64,000 nt of DNA from Paraconiothyrium sp. Pb-2020 (GCA_022419385.1 JAJUBI010000001.1:6014001-6078000), one strand, 5' to 3'. Positions 32,872 to 45,272 are shown, counted from the first letter of the stretch. Translations and numbers: made by a program. Notes: generated from the letters alone by a model not told the origin.

Positions 32872-35682
32872 ATGAAGACTGACTTTCAGGTGAGCATGAT
32901 GCGCCGCTTTGCCGAGTCTCAATTAACCATTGCGACAGTTCTCCAACCTGCTGGGCACCGTCTACAGCAGAGGCAATCTTGTATTCACACCAGATGGCAC
33001 GTGCCTCCTCTCGCCCGTAGGCAATCGCGTCAGCGTTTTTGATCTTGTCAAGTCAGTCTCGCAGGAACGAAGAATGATCAAGCGGCTAATCGACCAACAG
33101 CTCAAGATCATATACGCTTCCCTTCGCTCATCGCAAAAACATTGCCCGCCTCGCACTCAATCCGAGAGGCAACCTTCTCCTCACAGTAGACCTCGATGGT
33201 CATGCGATCCTCACAAACGTCCCTCGGCGCATAGTCCTTTACCACTTCTCTCTCCGCGGCGAAGTTAATACGCTAGTCTTTGCACCGGATGGGAGGCATT
33301 TTGCAGTTGGGTTAGGAAGGAATATCGAAATATGGAGGACACCGTCGACTCCGGACGTCGCAGACGGAGACCTTGAATTTGCACCCTTTGTTCGATACCG
33401 GCTATTCACAGGGCATCACGACACAGTGACCACGATTGAATGGTCTACAGACTCGCGCTTTCTACTTAGCGCAGCGAAAGATATAACTACGCGCATATGG
33501 AGCATGGAGGCCGAAGAAGGGTTCAGACCCACTACGCTTTCGGCGCACAAACAAGCCGTTGTGGGCGCTTGGTTCAGTGCCGACCAGGAAACGATTTATA
33601 CAGTCAGTAAGGACGGCGCGCTTTTCGTTTGGAAGCATATGCTGCGATACGATGCTCCAGAGGGTGCGGATGATGAGGACGATGAGAATTTGGCATGGGG
33701 TATCGCAGAGCGCTTCTACTTCCACCAGAACAATGCCCACGTTACTTGCGCCAGCTTCCACCCTGGGACGAAGCTACTGGTAACTGGCTTCTCGAATGGC
33801 ACTTTCTTCATCCACGAGCTTCCTACCTTCAGCGAGATACAGAATCTTAGGTACGTTTTCATAATATCGCCTACTTATCGATTCTTGCTAACATCATATC
33901 AGTATTTCGCAAAATGACATAGATTACGTCGCCATAAACAAGACGGGAGAATGGCTCGCATTTGGCGCTTCAAAGTTGGGACAACTACTGGTGTGGGAGT
34001 GGCAGTCGGAGTCGTATATTCTGAAGCAACAAGCGCACCACGACGTGATGAACACAATCGCTTACTCACCAGAGGGCCAACGCATCATCACAGCCGCCGA
34101 CGATGGGAAGATCAAAGTTTGGGACGTCAGTTCGGGATTTTGTGTGGTCACCTTCACAGAGCACATGGGTGCGGTCACAGCCTGCGAGTTCGCGAAGAGA
34201 GGGAATGTTTTGTTCACCACAAGTCTGGATGGGTCGGTAAGAGCATGGGATCTGATAAGGTACCGAAACTTCCGAACATTTACGGCACCATCCAAAATCC
34301 AGTTTACTTCGTTAGCGGTCGATCCTAGTGGCGAAGTCGTGTGCGCAGGATCCCTTGATTCGTTCGATATACACATCTGGTCTGTCCAGACTGGGCAATT
34401 GTTGGATCGGCTGGCCGGTCACGAAGGTCCTGTCATGTCACTAGCATTCTCACCAGACGGAAGCACACTTGTCAGCGGTAGCTGGGATCGGACTGTGCGT
34501 CTGTGGAATATCTTCGCGAGATCACAAACGAGCGAGCCCTTACAGCTTATGGCCGATGTAACTTCTCTTGCTGTTCGGCCAGACAACAAACAACTTGCCG
34601 TCACTACCTTAGATGGTCAACTGACCTTCTGGTCAATATCAGAAGCCACTCAGCAGTCCGGTGTTGATGCTCGGCGGGACGTCTCTGGTGGTCGCAAAAT
34701 GACTGATCGACGGACTGCCGCAAACGTTGCGGGAACCAAAGCTTTCGACACTGTACGATATAGTGCTGACGGAACATGCGTGCTTGCTGGTGGCAAGAGC
34801 AAGTACATCTGCCTATACGACGTCCAGTCTGGTGTACTCATTAAGAAATTCACCGTTTCGGTCAATCTCTCGCTTGATGGTACGCAAGAGTTCTTGAATA
34901 GCAGGCTGCTCACTGAAGCAGGACCCCAGGGTCTATTGGATGAGCAAGGTGAAGAGTCGGATCTAGAGAATAGACGGGACCCTACGCTTCCTGGTGCCCA
35001 GCGCGGAGCGGGCGCAAGAAATACGCGAGCAGCAGTACGCGTACCAGCTGTGGCATTCTCACCGACCGGTCGAGCCTTCTGCGCGGCTTCCACGGAGGGT
35101 CTACTCATCTACTCGCTGGACACGACTTTCCAATTCGATCCTTTCGATCTCGACATTACCGTCACGCCCGGAACGACTCTCTCGACCCTTAACCAAAAGG
35201 AATATCTAAAAGCACTTGTTATGGCCTTCCGGCTCAACGAGCGCAATCTCATCCGCCGCGTTTTTGAAGCGACACCGACAACAGACATAGCTCTTGTCGT
35301 TAAGGATTTGCCGAAGGTCTATCTTGGACGCCTAGTCCGCTTCGTGGCATTGCAGGCAGACGAGTCGCCACATCTCGAATTCAACTTAATGTGGATCGAG
35401 ACTCTTCTGAGCAAGCACGGCCGATGGATGAAGGAAAATCGAGCGACCATGGAAGCAGAATTGCGGAGTGTAGAGAAGGCGGTGCGGCGGATACAAGCAG
35501 AATTGGCTCGCTTGGCGGATGAGAATATCTACCGCATCGAGTATCTGCTTGCGCAACCTATTGAAAAGAAAGAGGAAACGCCGCAGTTGGATTTTAGCGT
35601 AAAAGACGTGGCGGATGGTGTAGACGAAGTCATGGAGGACGGTTCAGATGACGGCGAAGGCGACTGGATGGGCTTCGACTGA
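32872..35682 (+). CDS. PWP2: PWP2-like WD40 protein of the small-subunit processome
   Basis: Component of the UtpB complex, needed for early 18S rRNA processing in the nucleolus. Four exons (32872-32889, 32939-33051, 33101-33850, 33903-35682; introns of 49, 49 and 52 bp) give 886 residues, the usual size. The 18-bp first exon encodes only MKTDFQ. The start MKTDFQFSNLLGTVYSRGNL and the spliced SYTLPFAHRKNIARLALNP are characteristic. About a dozen WD40 blades follow, for example HHDTVTTIEWSTDSRFLLSAAKD, HVTCASFHPGTKLLVTGFSNG and GHEGPVMSLAFSPDGSTLVS with SWDRTVRLW. The C-terminal helical UTP12-type domain spans about residues 710-820, and the tail is acidic (MEDGSDDGEGDW). Divergent from the septin gene. 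Confidence 0.95.
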
Positions 35683-36827
35683 GATACCAGATACCATAAT
35701 ACCCTAGATCAACTTGACGCTCATAGCGAGCGAGGAATAACAAGCAACCTCCGCGGAGTGTATTTCCACCATGTGCGCAGAGTGGATGATTAGTAACACG
35801 GGCACAGGATGTTGGCGCTCTTGTGCACCACTTCTTTCGTCTCCCCCTGCCGTTTTCAATAATGACCATCAGCCTCCTCGCCCAGCTCCGCATGACGACT
35901 CATATCTATCGGCTGTCATGCTGTCTTGACGGCATTCTTGACTCTGACACGACACCTCTACGATACCATGTTTCTCTTCTTACACCTTGGCGAGAAGTTT
36001 GCGCATATCTGCGGCAGTTGCACCCGATATCTCATCGGCTGCACGGACACCTGATCGGATGAGAGCCGAACGGCCTGCCTCATGAGGCATATCGCATTCT
36101 GGAATCGTCAGTGCTAAGCTTCGTGGTGCAGATCAAGCAGATTTTGTGCCATGGACCGCTGCTTAGGTCTTTATTAGTGCTAGCGGACGCTAGCGAGCCC
36201 TACTGCGAAACGCGAAGCAACGCCTTCGAAACCCTCCCTGCGGCACTACACATGCCAAAACCGGCGCTACGCGCGAAAACAGCGAATACTTCTAGAGGTC
36301 AAAGTGTCAAACAGTGCATGGCGTGATGTCCGTCATTTGTGGCTTGGCAGGGAGGCGCACAGAAACACAAAGCATGAGGCTCGGCGGCAACGTGCCTTAT
36401 TACATGGTCATTAAGGCCGTAGAAACACACGCATTGGTGTTTTATTCCCGTGTTCGTCACGCGATTCGGGCCGCCCGTTCTTACACACCCCTACCGTGAA
36501 CACCATCTGAGGCAGGAAGTGGATTCTGCAGGCACCTACGACCACCACACCATTCTCTAGTGGCATCGTCAGTGGGTCCAGATGGGACATTGATGTGTGG
36601 AAAGGAGCAAGTATGCGTGGTTTAGCGCCCGAGGCCTACGCAAGCTAGACCTCGACAGGCCAGTGAGGCTACAATATAAGGTATCTAGCAGTCCGTTGTG
36701 GAAGAACCATCCACTGATCATCATTCACTTCTTGGGATACTGGAGATCCATTCTTTCTAGTCTTTCTTTATTCCTTTCCCTATTCGATTCGATTCGTCGC
36801 GCTGTGCGCTTTAACATTTAACTCAAA
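35683..36827. other. Intergenic, 1.1 kb, promoter of Egh16-like gene
   Basis: Only short frames. The end carries a TATA-like site and a T/C-rich leader. Confidence 0.5.
36675..36680 (+). promoter_or_regulatory. TATA-like box of Egh16-like gene
   Basis: AATATAAG lies about 150 bp upstream of the ATG, followed by CTTTCTTT-rich leader sequence. Confidence 0.4.
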
Positions 36828-38021
36828 ATGCGTTACCAGTCCTCTATCCTGGCGCTTGCCGCTGTCTTTTCTTCCGTTCAGGCTCATGGTACCATTGAGT
36901 CGGCCATTGGCGAGTCTGGTGAGAGCAAGGGATTCAAGGTCGATGACAGTCTTGCTCGTAATTGCACAGGCATCAGCCCGTGTCAGCAGGATACCACCAT
37001 CATCAGAGACAGCGAGATCCAGCAGAACATTGTGAACTCTTGCGGCCGAACAGAGATCGACGGCAACATTGATGTCGGAGGTGAAACCGAGAAGGCTATC
37101 GCAGCCAACGCGGTGACCACAGTCCAGAAAGGTTCCCAGCTTGCTGTCACCATCCACCAGGTCAACGCTGATGGCGCGGGCCCTTACGAATGCGACCTCG
37201 ACGAGACCAGCAACGCAGCAACCAACTTTGTCAAGCTCCAGGTTTCGAATAATGTTCCTGGCGCAAACGGCCTCTCGCAAGCTGAGGCTACCAATTTCAC
37301 CATCAACGTGCAGATGCCTGACAACTTCAACTGCGTCGGTGCCTCTACGGGAGATATCTGCACTGTTCGATGCCGTAACACCGCCGTCGCCGGTCCTTTC
37401 GGTGGTTGCTTCCCCGTCCAGCAGACTGACGGAACGGGTCGTGCGAATAACGCTACAGCTGATTGTAAGTTTGAACCATCTCACAGCACTTCATGAGTAC
37501 AATGACTCATTTGCCCCAGCCATCACCACTGCTCAGACCCTGGATGGCATCAACAAGCAGATTGCCCAGAACAAGAAGGATCTCCCTGCAGCAATAGCAG
37601 CTATCGCGGCCGCTGGCGCTGTGGGTGGATCCGCGGATGCCAGCCGTGTTTCCGGTGCGTTGCTTTCCTTCGTTACATCTTCCTCATGAGGTTCCTTGCT
37701 AACTAATCATCAGCTCTAGTCCCCGCGGCCAGCCAGACAGCGGCTACCGGAAACACCGCAACGGGTAACACTGGTAACGCAAACACTGGAAACACGAACA
37801 CCGGTAAAGGCAAAAAGAATGGCGGGAATGGCCAAACTGCGGCAAATGGTCAGACTGCGGCAAATGGTCAGACTGCGGCAAATGGCCAGACTGCGGCAAA
37901 TGGCCAGACGGCAACTGGAAATGGAAACAATCGGGGTAATGGCCGCAATAGGAACAACAACAAGCGTGAAAGGAGCCGCAAGTTCCTCGCTCGCTTCATC
38001 CAACCCAACGCCATGGCTTAA
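36828..38021 (+). CDS. Egh16/Gas1-like secreted protein (DUF3129 type)
   Basis: Exons 36828-37464, 37520-37654 and 37714-38021 give 359 residues. Signal peptide 1-19 (MRYQSSILALAAVFSSVQA), then HGTIESAIGESGESKGF, the family's His-Gly start of the mature protein. QQDTTIIRDSEI and NSCGRTEIDG are the other conserved blocks, and the cysteines fall at family positions (NCTGISPC, YECDL, NCVGASTGDICTVRCRN). Members (Egh16 of powdery mildew, Gas1/Gas2 and MAS proteins of rice blast) are expressed in appressoria and some contribute to penetration; biochemical role unknown. The C-terminal third is a low-complexity extension with GNT and NGQTAA repeats ending in a basic tail (NNNKRERSRKFLARF). The last intron has two in-frame acceptors six bases apart (37713, 37719). 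Confidence 0.85.
37827..37916 (+). repeat. Five 18-bp tandem repeats (NGQTAA)
   Basis: Five units encode NGQTAA, with the last drifting to NGQTAT. They lie in the tail of the Egh16-like protein. Units differ by single synonymous changes (AATGGC/AATGGT, CAA/CAG), as expected of a coding minisatellite. Confidence 0.85.
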
Positions 38022-39002
38022 ACTTCACAACTCATCGTCCCACTTCTCCATCTGGAGGTGAGTCATGACGAGACAGTCTAAACAAAATCAAGTGGAAGTC
38101 GGTGTGAGGGCTTGAGTTCATGGTAGCTATGCTACAGTGATGGGAACTTGGGTAGGCCTGTTGTGCATAGGGTAGAGGCTGGGAACTGCATCATGAGTTT
38201 ATTTGTATTGTATATACCACTCTTGTTTTTGCTTGTCGATATGTAGGATTGAGAATAAAGATTGACTTCGAAGACGATCCATGTGCAGAGGCTGACGTGG
38301 AGACTGCACTTCTCGGGCAAAAGGAAAGGGAGCTCGGTACTGCGGCTATGAAGAGTAGATGAAACTGTCTGGGAGGTTTCAAGTATATATCAGTTCACCT
38401 CAAGCTTGGAGTCTGATACTCGAGAGTGGACATGATCCGGCCATGCATGAGCCCCACTTGCACTTATCAAGTTCTCCACCACGCTGTTCGCTTGAGTGAT
38501 TGTCTCAATGCCTAAACACCGCTTCTGCTTCCGGACCAAAGCTGATACTCTGTGTGAGTTTCCAGGGAAGTTCCGTAGCTCGTTGCTTCTCGTCATTACG
38601 GAGTCCATAGCAATTACTGCCCTTTCGGCTGTTCAAAGCATTTGAGTGGTCTTCCTAGCACAGCGACGTGGAATCCATCGCGCCTATGATGCCGTTTGCA
38701 TATATATTTCACGTATGAAATTAGGAAGGTGTACAACCGTGCTATTTATCATTTTGCAACATAACTATAGCGGACTTTAGTGTTCCTCCGTGAGCCAGTT
38801 ACGCCATGCACCTGGAAAGTGATCCCGGGATGTTGGAAAGCGCGCTAACCATACTTAGTCTGTCTTACCCCACTCATCCCAACCTCTTTCCAACATCATC
38901 CCTCTCACTAACATTGCACGCCTCGTAACACAACTACTTGTGCATCGCAGCCCGTCCTCACTCAGATCTATCGATCATTTGAACTCGCATCTTCATAGCC
39001 CA
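38022..39002. other. Intergenic, 1 kb
   Basis: 3' flank of the Egh16-like gene and promoter of the PSI-like gene. No supportable frame or repeat. Confidence 0.5.
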
Positions 39003-39812
39003 ATGGCGGCCCGTTGTCCTGTGAATAGTCGATCGCGAGATAACTTGATCAATGTCACAAAGATACTCCGGCAACGATGGGAAGACACCCCTGAAGACAA
39101 TAGAGAGAGATTAGAATTGTGTTGGGGATATAATGACTGTGGAGATTGTCATCGTAGCCAGGGCCATTGCGGATGGTGTGCGATTGTGAGTCTACTCTCA
39201 CTCGATTAATCTCTGCAGCTTCTTTGTGCGTCTCCGCACAGTGCAAATGCCGGACAACATACGCTTCATGAACATTGAAACTGAGTCCAAGTATTCTTGT
39301 CTTTCTTTTATATTGTGCCTAACATACACCAGTCAAGCACTTGTCTCCCGCTCCCAATGGACCCTCTATCGCGTGCCTTCCCTCTACTTTCCCCAATCCG
39401 ATATAAATTCATATGCGCCACTGGACCCGAGCGCTTCGAACTGCGTACCAGTGGGCTAGGATGCCAAGTGTCGACCATTACATTCCTGACTTCCATAGTC
39501 ACCATCTTCTGTACGCTGTTCGGTGTTATCGTTATTTACTTCCTCTTTTACGCGGGTGATAAGCTTGGCTTCGCGTTAAAAGCTGGAAAAGGTGGCTGGA
39601 TAGTTTATGGCGACGGGAGAGAGGGTGTTTGGGTCAGGAAGAGTGAAAGCTGGGGACGATGGTGGAGGCGAGTTACTGGCCGACCTAGGGATGATGAGAT
39701 TCTCGAGGTAGATGGAGGGACGCGGGAGAGGAGTTGGTGGGCATGGAGTAACGGGTTCAGGCGTCCGGAGGGGAGGATTGCGCTCGGTGAGAACCGGCCA
39801 TTGCTTAGTTGA
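39003..39812 (+). CDS. PSI-like cysteine-rich single-pass membrane protein
   Basis: Exons 39003-39185 and 39333-39812 (147-bp intron with a CTAAC branch point shortly before ACACCAG) give 220 residues. The join makes the block CWGYNDCGDCHRSQGHCGWC followed by AISSTCLPLP, the cysteine/tryptophan order of a plexin-semaphorin-integrin (PSI) fold. One membrane helix follows (ITFLTSIVTIFCTLFGVIVIYFLFYA), then a short basic, Trp-rich cytoplasmic tail (WGRWWRRVTGRPRD). No cleavable signal peptide is visible, so the helix would act as the anchor with the PSI part outside the cytosol. Proteins of this shape are widespread but uncharacterised in filamentous ascomycetes. Other splicing inside the 147-bp intron is possible. 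Confidence 0.7.
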
Positions 39813-40076
39813 ATGCGGCGCGTCGCCTTCACCTCCAGGTCACCACTTCGGTTGCCCTAGTTACGTTACATCATATACAGTAAGTGAGAGAGAGCTGAAT
39901 TACCGGTTTAGCAGTCACAGTACTTGTCACTCCGGTGACCGCTGTTCTCGCTTAGTCAAGCTCGCCCACTGTGCTCAGTTAAAACTCCCCCTCGCCCTGT
40001 TCTGAGCTTCTCCAGCGCGAACTTCGAGCAATCGAATTCTCGATACGGCTGGCACTGCCCCCTTTCGCCGTTCGTC

Positions 40077-42383
40077 ATGGCTCCCCTCAAGTCCCATTAT
40101 AAACATAAACATTCCGCCCGCGCTCCACCTCCGTCCGAGAACATCTCCTCCGACGAAGAGTCGATTCTTACTCCACCAAGCGACCCCACATCGCCACAGG
40201 CGCTTTCAGGGACCTCCGGCGGTCTCGAATGGTATCCCACTTGCGTGAAGTCTGATATGCCAGGCCACTCCCGCCGCGACTGGCACAAGCAGCCAGCTTC
40301 GTGGAAGTCAGCAGCGGTTCGGTGTCAGTCTTGCGGAAAGCAAGGCGTCACTTTCAAGGACTGTTGTGAACCACTCCTCCAGTCGGATGCTTCAAAGCGA
40401 CCTGCCGCTGTTCATCAAGTAAGCGATTCCCACGATAGCACATTCACATTGGCTTACTTGCGCAGATGCAAGGCAAATTGGCCAAGTCGCTGACTTCCGG
40501 GCAGCTCAACGCCGCTAGGGCCGCCGCTGTAACCAAGCCTTCCTTCTCGAACCCGTTTCCTGAATTTCCTGACTCAGAGAGCGAAAGCGAGCAAGCTGAC
40601 GTGAACATCAACAACGGTATGGCACTTGTATTGTAAGAGACTCGAGAAACCCTCACTAACGCAGGGTATAGTCAAGATGGGCGTCAAAACTCGGGCTCCA
40701 GGCTTCCGCAATGGGATTGTCGACTCGTCCAACAACCGAGACTTCACTGTAGCACCGACTGTGGTCCTGAGTAACGTCGGCTTATCAAAGGAGGTTCCGA
40801 AATGGTCCAGTGACAATGCTTTCTCTCAGACCGATCACCGGGTAGCTCAGAAAGACCAAGACAAGTCGCCTAGTGCCTCTCACAAGGCGGTCCCGGACCG
40901 CCTGCCCTTCGAGGTTGCTTTAGCCGAGCGGCACCGCAAAGAAAACATGGCCCAACTTCGCAGGCAGTTCAGGGAAATGGGCATCAAGTTCGCTGATGAA
41001 GATTCTAGCAATATCGTCCCGAGCCCCACAACCAATTCAACCAAAGCATATAAAGCCGCTGCTGCTTCCGATACCTTCTCGTCTCCTGAAGACTGGCCTG
41101 ACGATCTCGAGCTCTGCAATGATCACTTCCGGCGCACTGTTGAGAAAGGATTCGAGAGTAACACTAATGCACTACCAGGTTCAAAATCCACGGACGGTGC
41201 CAGTCCTTTCAGTCCGCATGTGCTTTGTCCCATCTGCGACTGCATGATCGTGTCTGAGGACATTGAATTGCACATGAAGCGCAAGGATCACCGCAAGCAA
41301 TTGGAGACACGCAAAATCGCGCTTGGTCGGCAGAAGACAGCTTGGGACGATGGCGATTGGGCTAACACAGGATGGGGCGGTCTCGCTGACCACATGCAGA
41401 GTTCCAATCAAGTCGGTCATGCTAGCAACTCTAGCAACGTCGCCTCCGACCATGAAAACAACATCAGCTCGAGTGACAATGCAGCTGCTGACCTGGAGAC
41501 AGTGGAGGAGACGGTGCGCGCTCGTGGTGGTCGCAAACATTGGGGTCCATCTGTCCCCGCGAAGACGGAGCCAATCCACCAACCCACTCGCAAACATTGG
41601 GGTCCTTCTTTCCCTCCGAGGACTGAGCCATTCCACCAACCTACCGTCGCCTTCGCCTCTGCGGACAGCGTGCAGAGCAAAGACGACGTATCCGAAGAAG
41701 ATTTCTGGCCTGGTTTCGACTCTCCTTCGATGGCCTCGCTTGACAATGAGCTTCCTCAGGCCCCTGTTCGTCAAGACCTTGTCGTCACATATTGGATCAC
41801 CGTCGAGTCTGGGGAGCTAAAGATGCATGTCCCGATTGAGCCTGGTCAAGTCGTTGGATCGGAGAAGGACATCATCACTAGCGAGATGAAGAATATCTGG
41901 CAGTGGGTCCAAGACAAGACACTCGGAGATAAGGTCAGCTTGCAGGATGCGCTCGACCTAGCACGGAAGATGCACGGCGGGGCAACGAAGACTAGTGGCG
42001 GAAATGACGAGAAGCGTGACAGCCCAACCCACTTCAGCAATGGTGAGCAAGCGGGTGGCCTCACTTGGGGGACGGAAGAGCGCTCGAACAACCCTATCGC
42101 CGAAGTCAGCTCTCACGCTGCTACCGAGAAGGAGGACTGCGACAGCCTTGGCTGGTCCTTGGGCAGTCTCAATAAAAAGAAGGCTGGTGATGATTGGGGT
42201 GCAGGTGGTGATGATTGGGGCGCAGGTGGTGATGATTGGGGCGCAGGTGGTGATGATTGGGGCGCAGGTGGTGAAAAGGTTGCCCGTCCTCGGGGCGTGG
42301 GTGCAGGTGGTGAAGATGGTTCCCGTCCCTTAGGTATATCCTGGGGAGATGCTGTGTTAGGCCCCCTGAACCGCTCTGCTTGA
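40077..42383 (+). CDS. Unrecognised protein with C2H2-like finger and DDWGAGG repeats
   Basis: Exons 40077-40418, 40466-40616 and 40672-42383 (introns of 47 and 55 bp, GTAAGC and GTATGG donors) give 734 residues. The N-terminus is basic and disordered, with a Cys-rich block (VRCQSCGKQGVTFKDCCEPLL). A C2H2-like finger lies near the middle (VLCPICDCMIVSEDIELHMKRKDHRKQ), of the spacing seen in RNA-binding fingers. Next come a KHWGPS duplication (RKHWGPSVPAKTEP and RKHWGPSFPPRTEP) and Trp/Gly-rich stretches, ending with four exact GDDWGAG units. Large parts are predicted disordered. An RNA-linked role would suit a WG-repeat protein with a lone finger, since GW/WG repeats bind Argonaute proteins in some systems, but this is speculation. 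Confidence 0.7.
42189..42272 (+). repeat. Four 21-bp tandem repeats (DDWGAGG)
   Basis: Four units encode DDWGAGG; they are identical except for one GGT/GGC change. They lie near the end of the C2H2-like protein gene and form a coding minisatellite. Confidence 0.85.
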
Positions 42384-43179
42384 CAGCATTGCTTCCGCGC
42401 TCCCTCTCCCTTGAGTGTTCCAAGAAAATTCATCTCAGGCATGGCTCATCCGTTCAAAGAGGTAGTGGGAGATTGGTCTTTTTACCAAGAGGGTATCTTC
42501 AAGAGTTTGTTTTCATGGCGGTGCTACAACTCGTGCGCAATATCGCGGCGGATGTTCCGATCCCTAGCGATTATGCACTCCGAAATTGCGCACATGGCCT
42601 CATGGTACGATCAACTTATAAGACTGGATTGGTTACATGATTCTCTGCGGTTGATGATATGGTTTCTCCAGCTCCTATCCTCAGATAGAGGCGACCTAGC
42701 ACAATAGGTACCGAAAATTCACTACAAGATTCATCAAGATTCAGATGGTTGCTATGTGTTACGCGTGAATGTTGAACTTCTAGTGATGGCCGATTCGCTC
42801 GCAGAGGGTTATCAAGATTTGACTATTGGGTCCAAGAATGCGTAGATGCGTCTCTTGGTGCTTAATACAATTATACCTACAGTTCGCGCTGGTAGTCGAA
42901 TCAGCTCAGGACCAGTCTTTTGAGCATGGTTTAACGTTTTATGCCTTAGTATAACACGAGTGCGCCTACCAGATCTAGCGAGTCGGATTTGTACGATAGG
43001 CAGCACGACTACAGACCTGAACTAATTATAACAGGTTAGGTCGCTTAGTGGGGCTTTCCTCGGCTCGGATTTGCGGGTTCGCTACGACTTCTCCGCTTCA
43101 CGAGCAGGGATGCTACGCCTGAATTAGAAGGAGGGCATCATGGACAGCGACGTCTCCTAAACTTCGAATTACAAACCGC
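42384..43179. other. Intergenic, 0.8 kb
   Basis: 3' flank of the repeat-protein gene and promoter of the P450 gene. Short frames only. Confidence 0.5.
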
Positions 43180-44931
43180 ATGTACGATATGGCGATACAG
43201 GATCTTTCGTTGACCCAGTTGGCGCTCTATCTGAGTGGCGCGGTCAGTCTTACTACGCCCGCTTGCTGTATAGCCTAAACTAACAACACCACACTGCAGT
43301 ATCTCGCGTTCAGTACTTGTCGGGCGATCTACAATATCTACTTTCATCCCCTAGCAAAGATACCTGGGCCCAAATTGCGTGCTGCGTTTTACTTCCCACA
43401 TAATTTTGAGCTGGTCGCTGGTGACGTTGTTCATAATTGGCACAAATTGCATGAACAGTACGGCGAAGTTGTACGCGTGAATCCGTCGTGGGTGTCGTTC
43501 ACCGACCCTGATGCATTCCGAGGTGCGATGAGCTTCTGCAGCCGTCTGCGTTGACGCGTTAGCTAACTATAAAGACATCTATGGCTATGGAAACAAAAGA
43601 CCAATCCCGAAGGATCCGGCCGTATACAACACTGGAGAAAAGAGAACACGTGCAGCAAACATACTATGTACAAAACCGCCTTCAAAGAAATAAATCTCAC
43701 GACTGACATGCCACAGCGTCGAACGATGCGGACCACTCTCGCATACGCCGCTGCATGAGTCACGCCTTCTCCGATCAAGCCCTCCGCAGCCAAGAACCCA
43801 TCATCAAGTCCTACATCACGCTCCTGATCTCAAAGCTGCAGGCCAAAGCAAACACGGATACGCAAGTGGATATAATGCGCTACATCAACTTCACTACCTT
43901 CGATATCCTTGGTGATCTATGTTTCGGGGAGTCCTTTGGGGCACTGGAGTCGGAAGAGTACAGCGAGTGGATGGCCAATCTCTTCAAAGGCGTTAAGCTT
44001 GTACCTTTTGTCAGATTGTTCAGGATGTATCCCATCATCGGTCTACCATTTTGGTTATTGACGAAAATATTCCCGCAGATATTGGCGGCGAGGGCCAAGC
44101 ATGACAACCATACAGTCGAGAAGACGGCCAAAAGGATAGATACCAAGACTGATAGGAAGGATTTTATGAGGTGAGTATGTCTCACCTTTTCGTCAGCGAC
44201 ATGTCTCATATCTGCAGCTACATTCTGAAACACAACGACGAGAGAGGCATGTCGCGAGAAGAAATCATGCGCACCTCAGGCATCCTCATCGTCGCTGGTA
44301 GCGAGACTACGGCCACACTCCTCAGTGGCGCAATGTACTACCTCCTTGCCAACCCAACATGGCTTCAAAAAGTACAGGAGGAGCTCGACAATGCCTTCAA
44401 GACAGAGTCGGAGATAACCTTCGCGCCGCTGGGCCAGCTGGAAGTGCTCAACGCTGTCCTTACGGAAACTCTTCGAATGTACCCTCCTGTGCCCGTCATA
44501 CTTCCTCGCGCTACCATGGAACAAAGCGCAATGGTATGCCGGACGTTCATCCCGAAGGGCTGTACCGTAGGCGTCACGCACTACGCCGCGTCTCGCTCGT
44601 CGCACAACTTCAAGCATCCCGACGTGTTTGCCCCACAAAAGCATCTCGGTGATCCGGAGTTCAAAGATGACAAGCGATCGGTTATACAGCCGTTTTCTGT
44701 AGGACCGAGGAACTGCATCGGCCAGGTACGTCTTGTCCTGTCGCGTGAAATGATATAATTAACGTTCCCAAGACCATGGCCTGGCTGGAAATGCGAGCTA
44801 TCCTCGCCAACCTACTGTGGCATTTCGATATAGAGCTCGTGGATAAGTCGCAGAAGTGGGATCAGCATAAGGTGTTCATCTTGTGGGACAAACCAGCACT
44901 CATGGTGAGGCTGAGGACACGGACGCACTAG
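43180..44931 (+). CDS. Cytochrome P450 monooxygenase
   Basis: Heme-thiolate monooxygenase, ER-anchored. Six exons (43180-43242, 43300-43522, 43575-43667, 43717-44170, 44218-44725, 44773-44931) with introns of 47-57 bp give 499 residues. Motifs in order: N-terminal hydrophobic anchor, proline hinge KIPGPKLRAAF, a C-helix block (DADHSRIRRCMSHAFSDQALR) restored by splicing, I-helix AGSETTATLL, ExxR in ETLRMYPPVP, and heme loop PFSVGPRNCIGQ. The pattern is that of fungal P450s related to isotrichodermin C-15 hydroxylase (CYP65-like), often found in secondary metabolism, but no synthase or other cluster gene lies beside it, so its substrate is open. A second ATG nine bases in could be the true start. 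Confidence 0.92.
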
Positions 44932-45272
44932 CGAAGTACACTGCGGGTGCTGTTGAAGGCCCTCCCTTTGGGCCGAAGTGTCGAAAGAAGACGATAAATT
45001 TAAGATGGAAGGCGGGGCGCCTTCGGACGAGAGCGACATTATCACCGCGGTAATGCGTGAGCACATTTGGGTACAGTGAATACTGTCGATACTGTCAACC
45101 ATCTCAACACGTTTTGTTCTTCAAGTGATGCAATTTGGTAGCGACTTACTCAACAGCCCATCATGAGGCACAGGAACGTGATCAGCAAGCACCTCGCCGA
45201 TCTACTTAACGACATTGCTCACATGAAGCTACGCCTGTACCTATCGCTGGTCCAGTGCAGATTGCATCAGCC
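44932..45272. other. Intergenic gap
   Basis: Between the P450 and the next plus-strand gene. The frame of the next gene remains open up to about 45210, so an extra 5' exon or longer start is possible. Confidence 0.4.
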
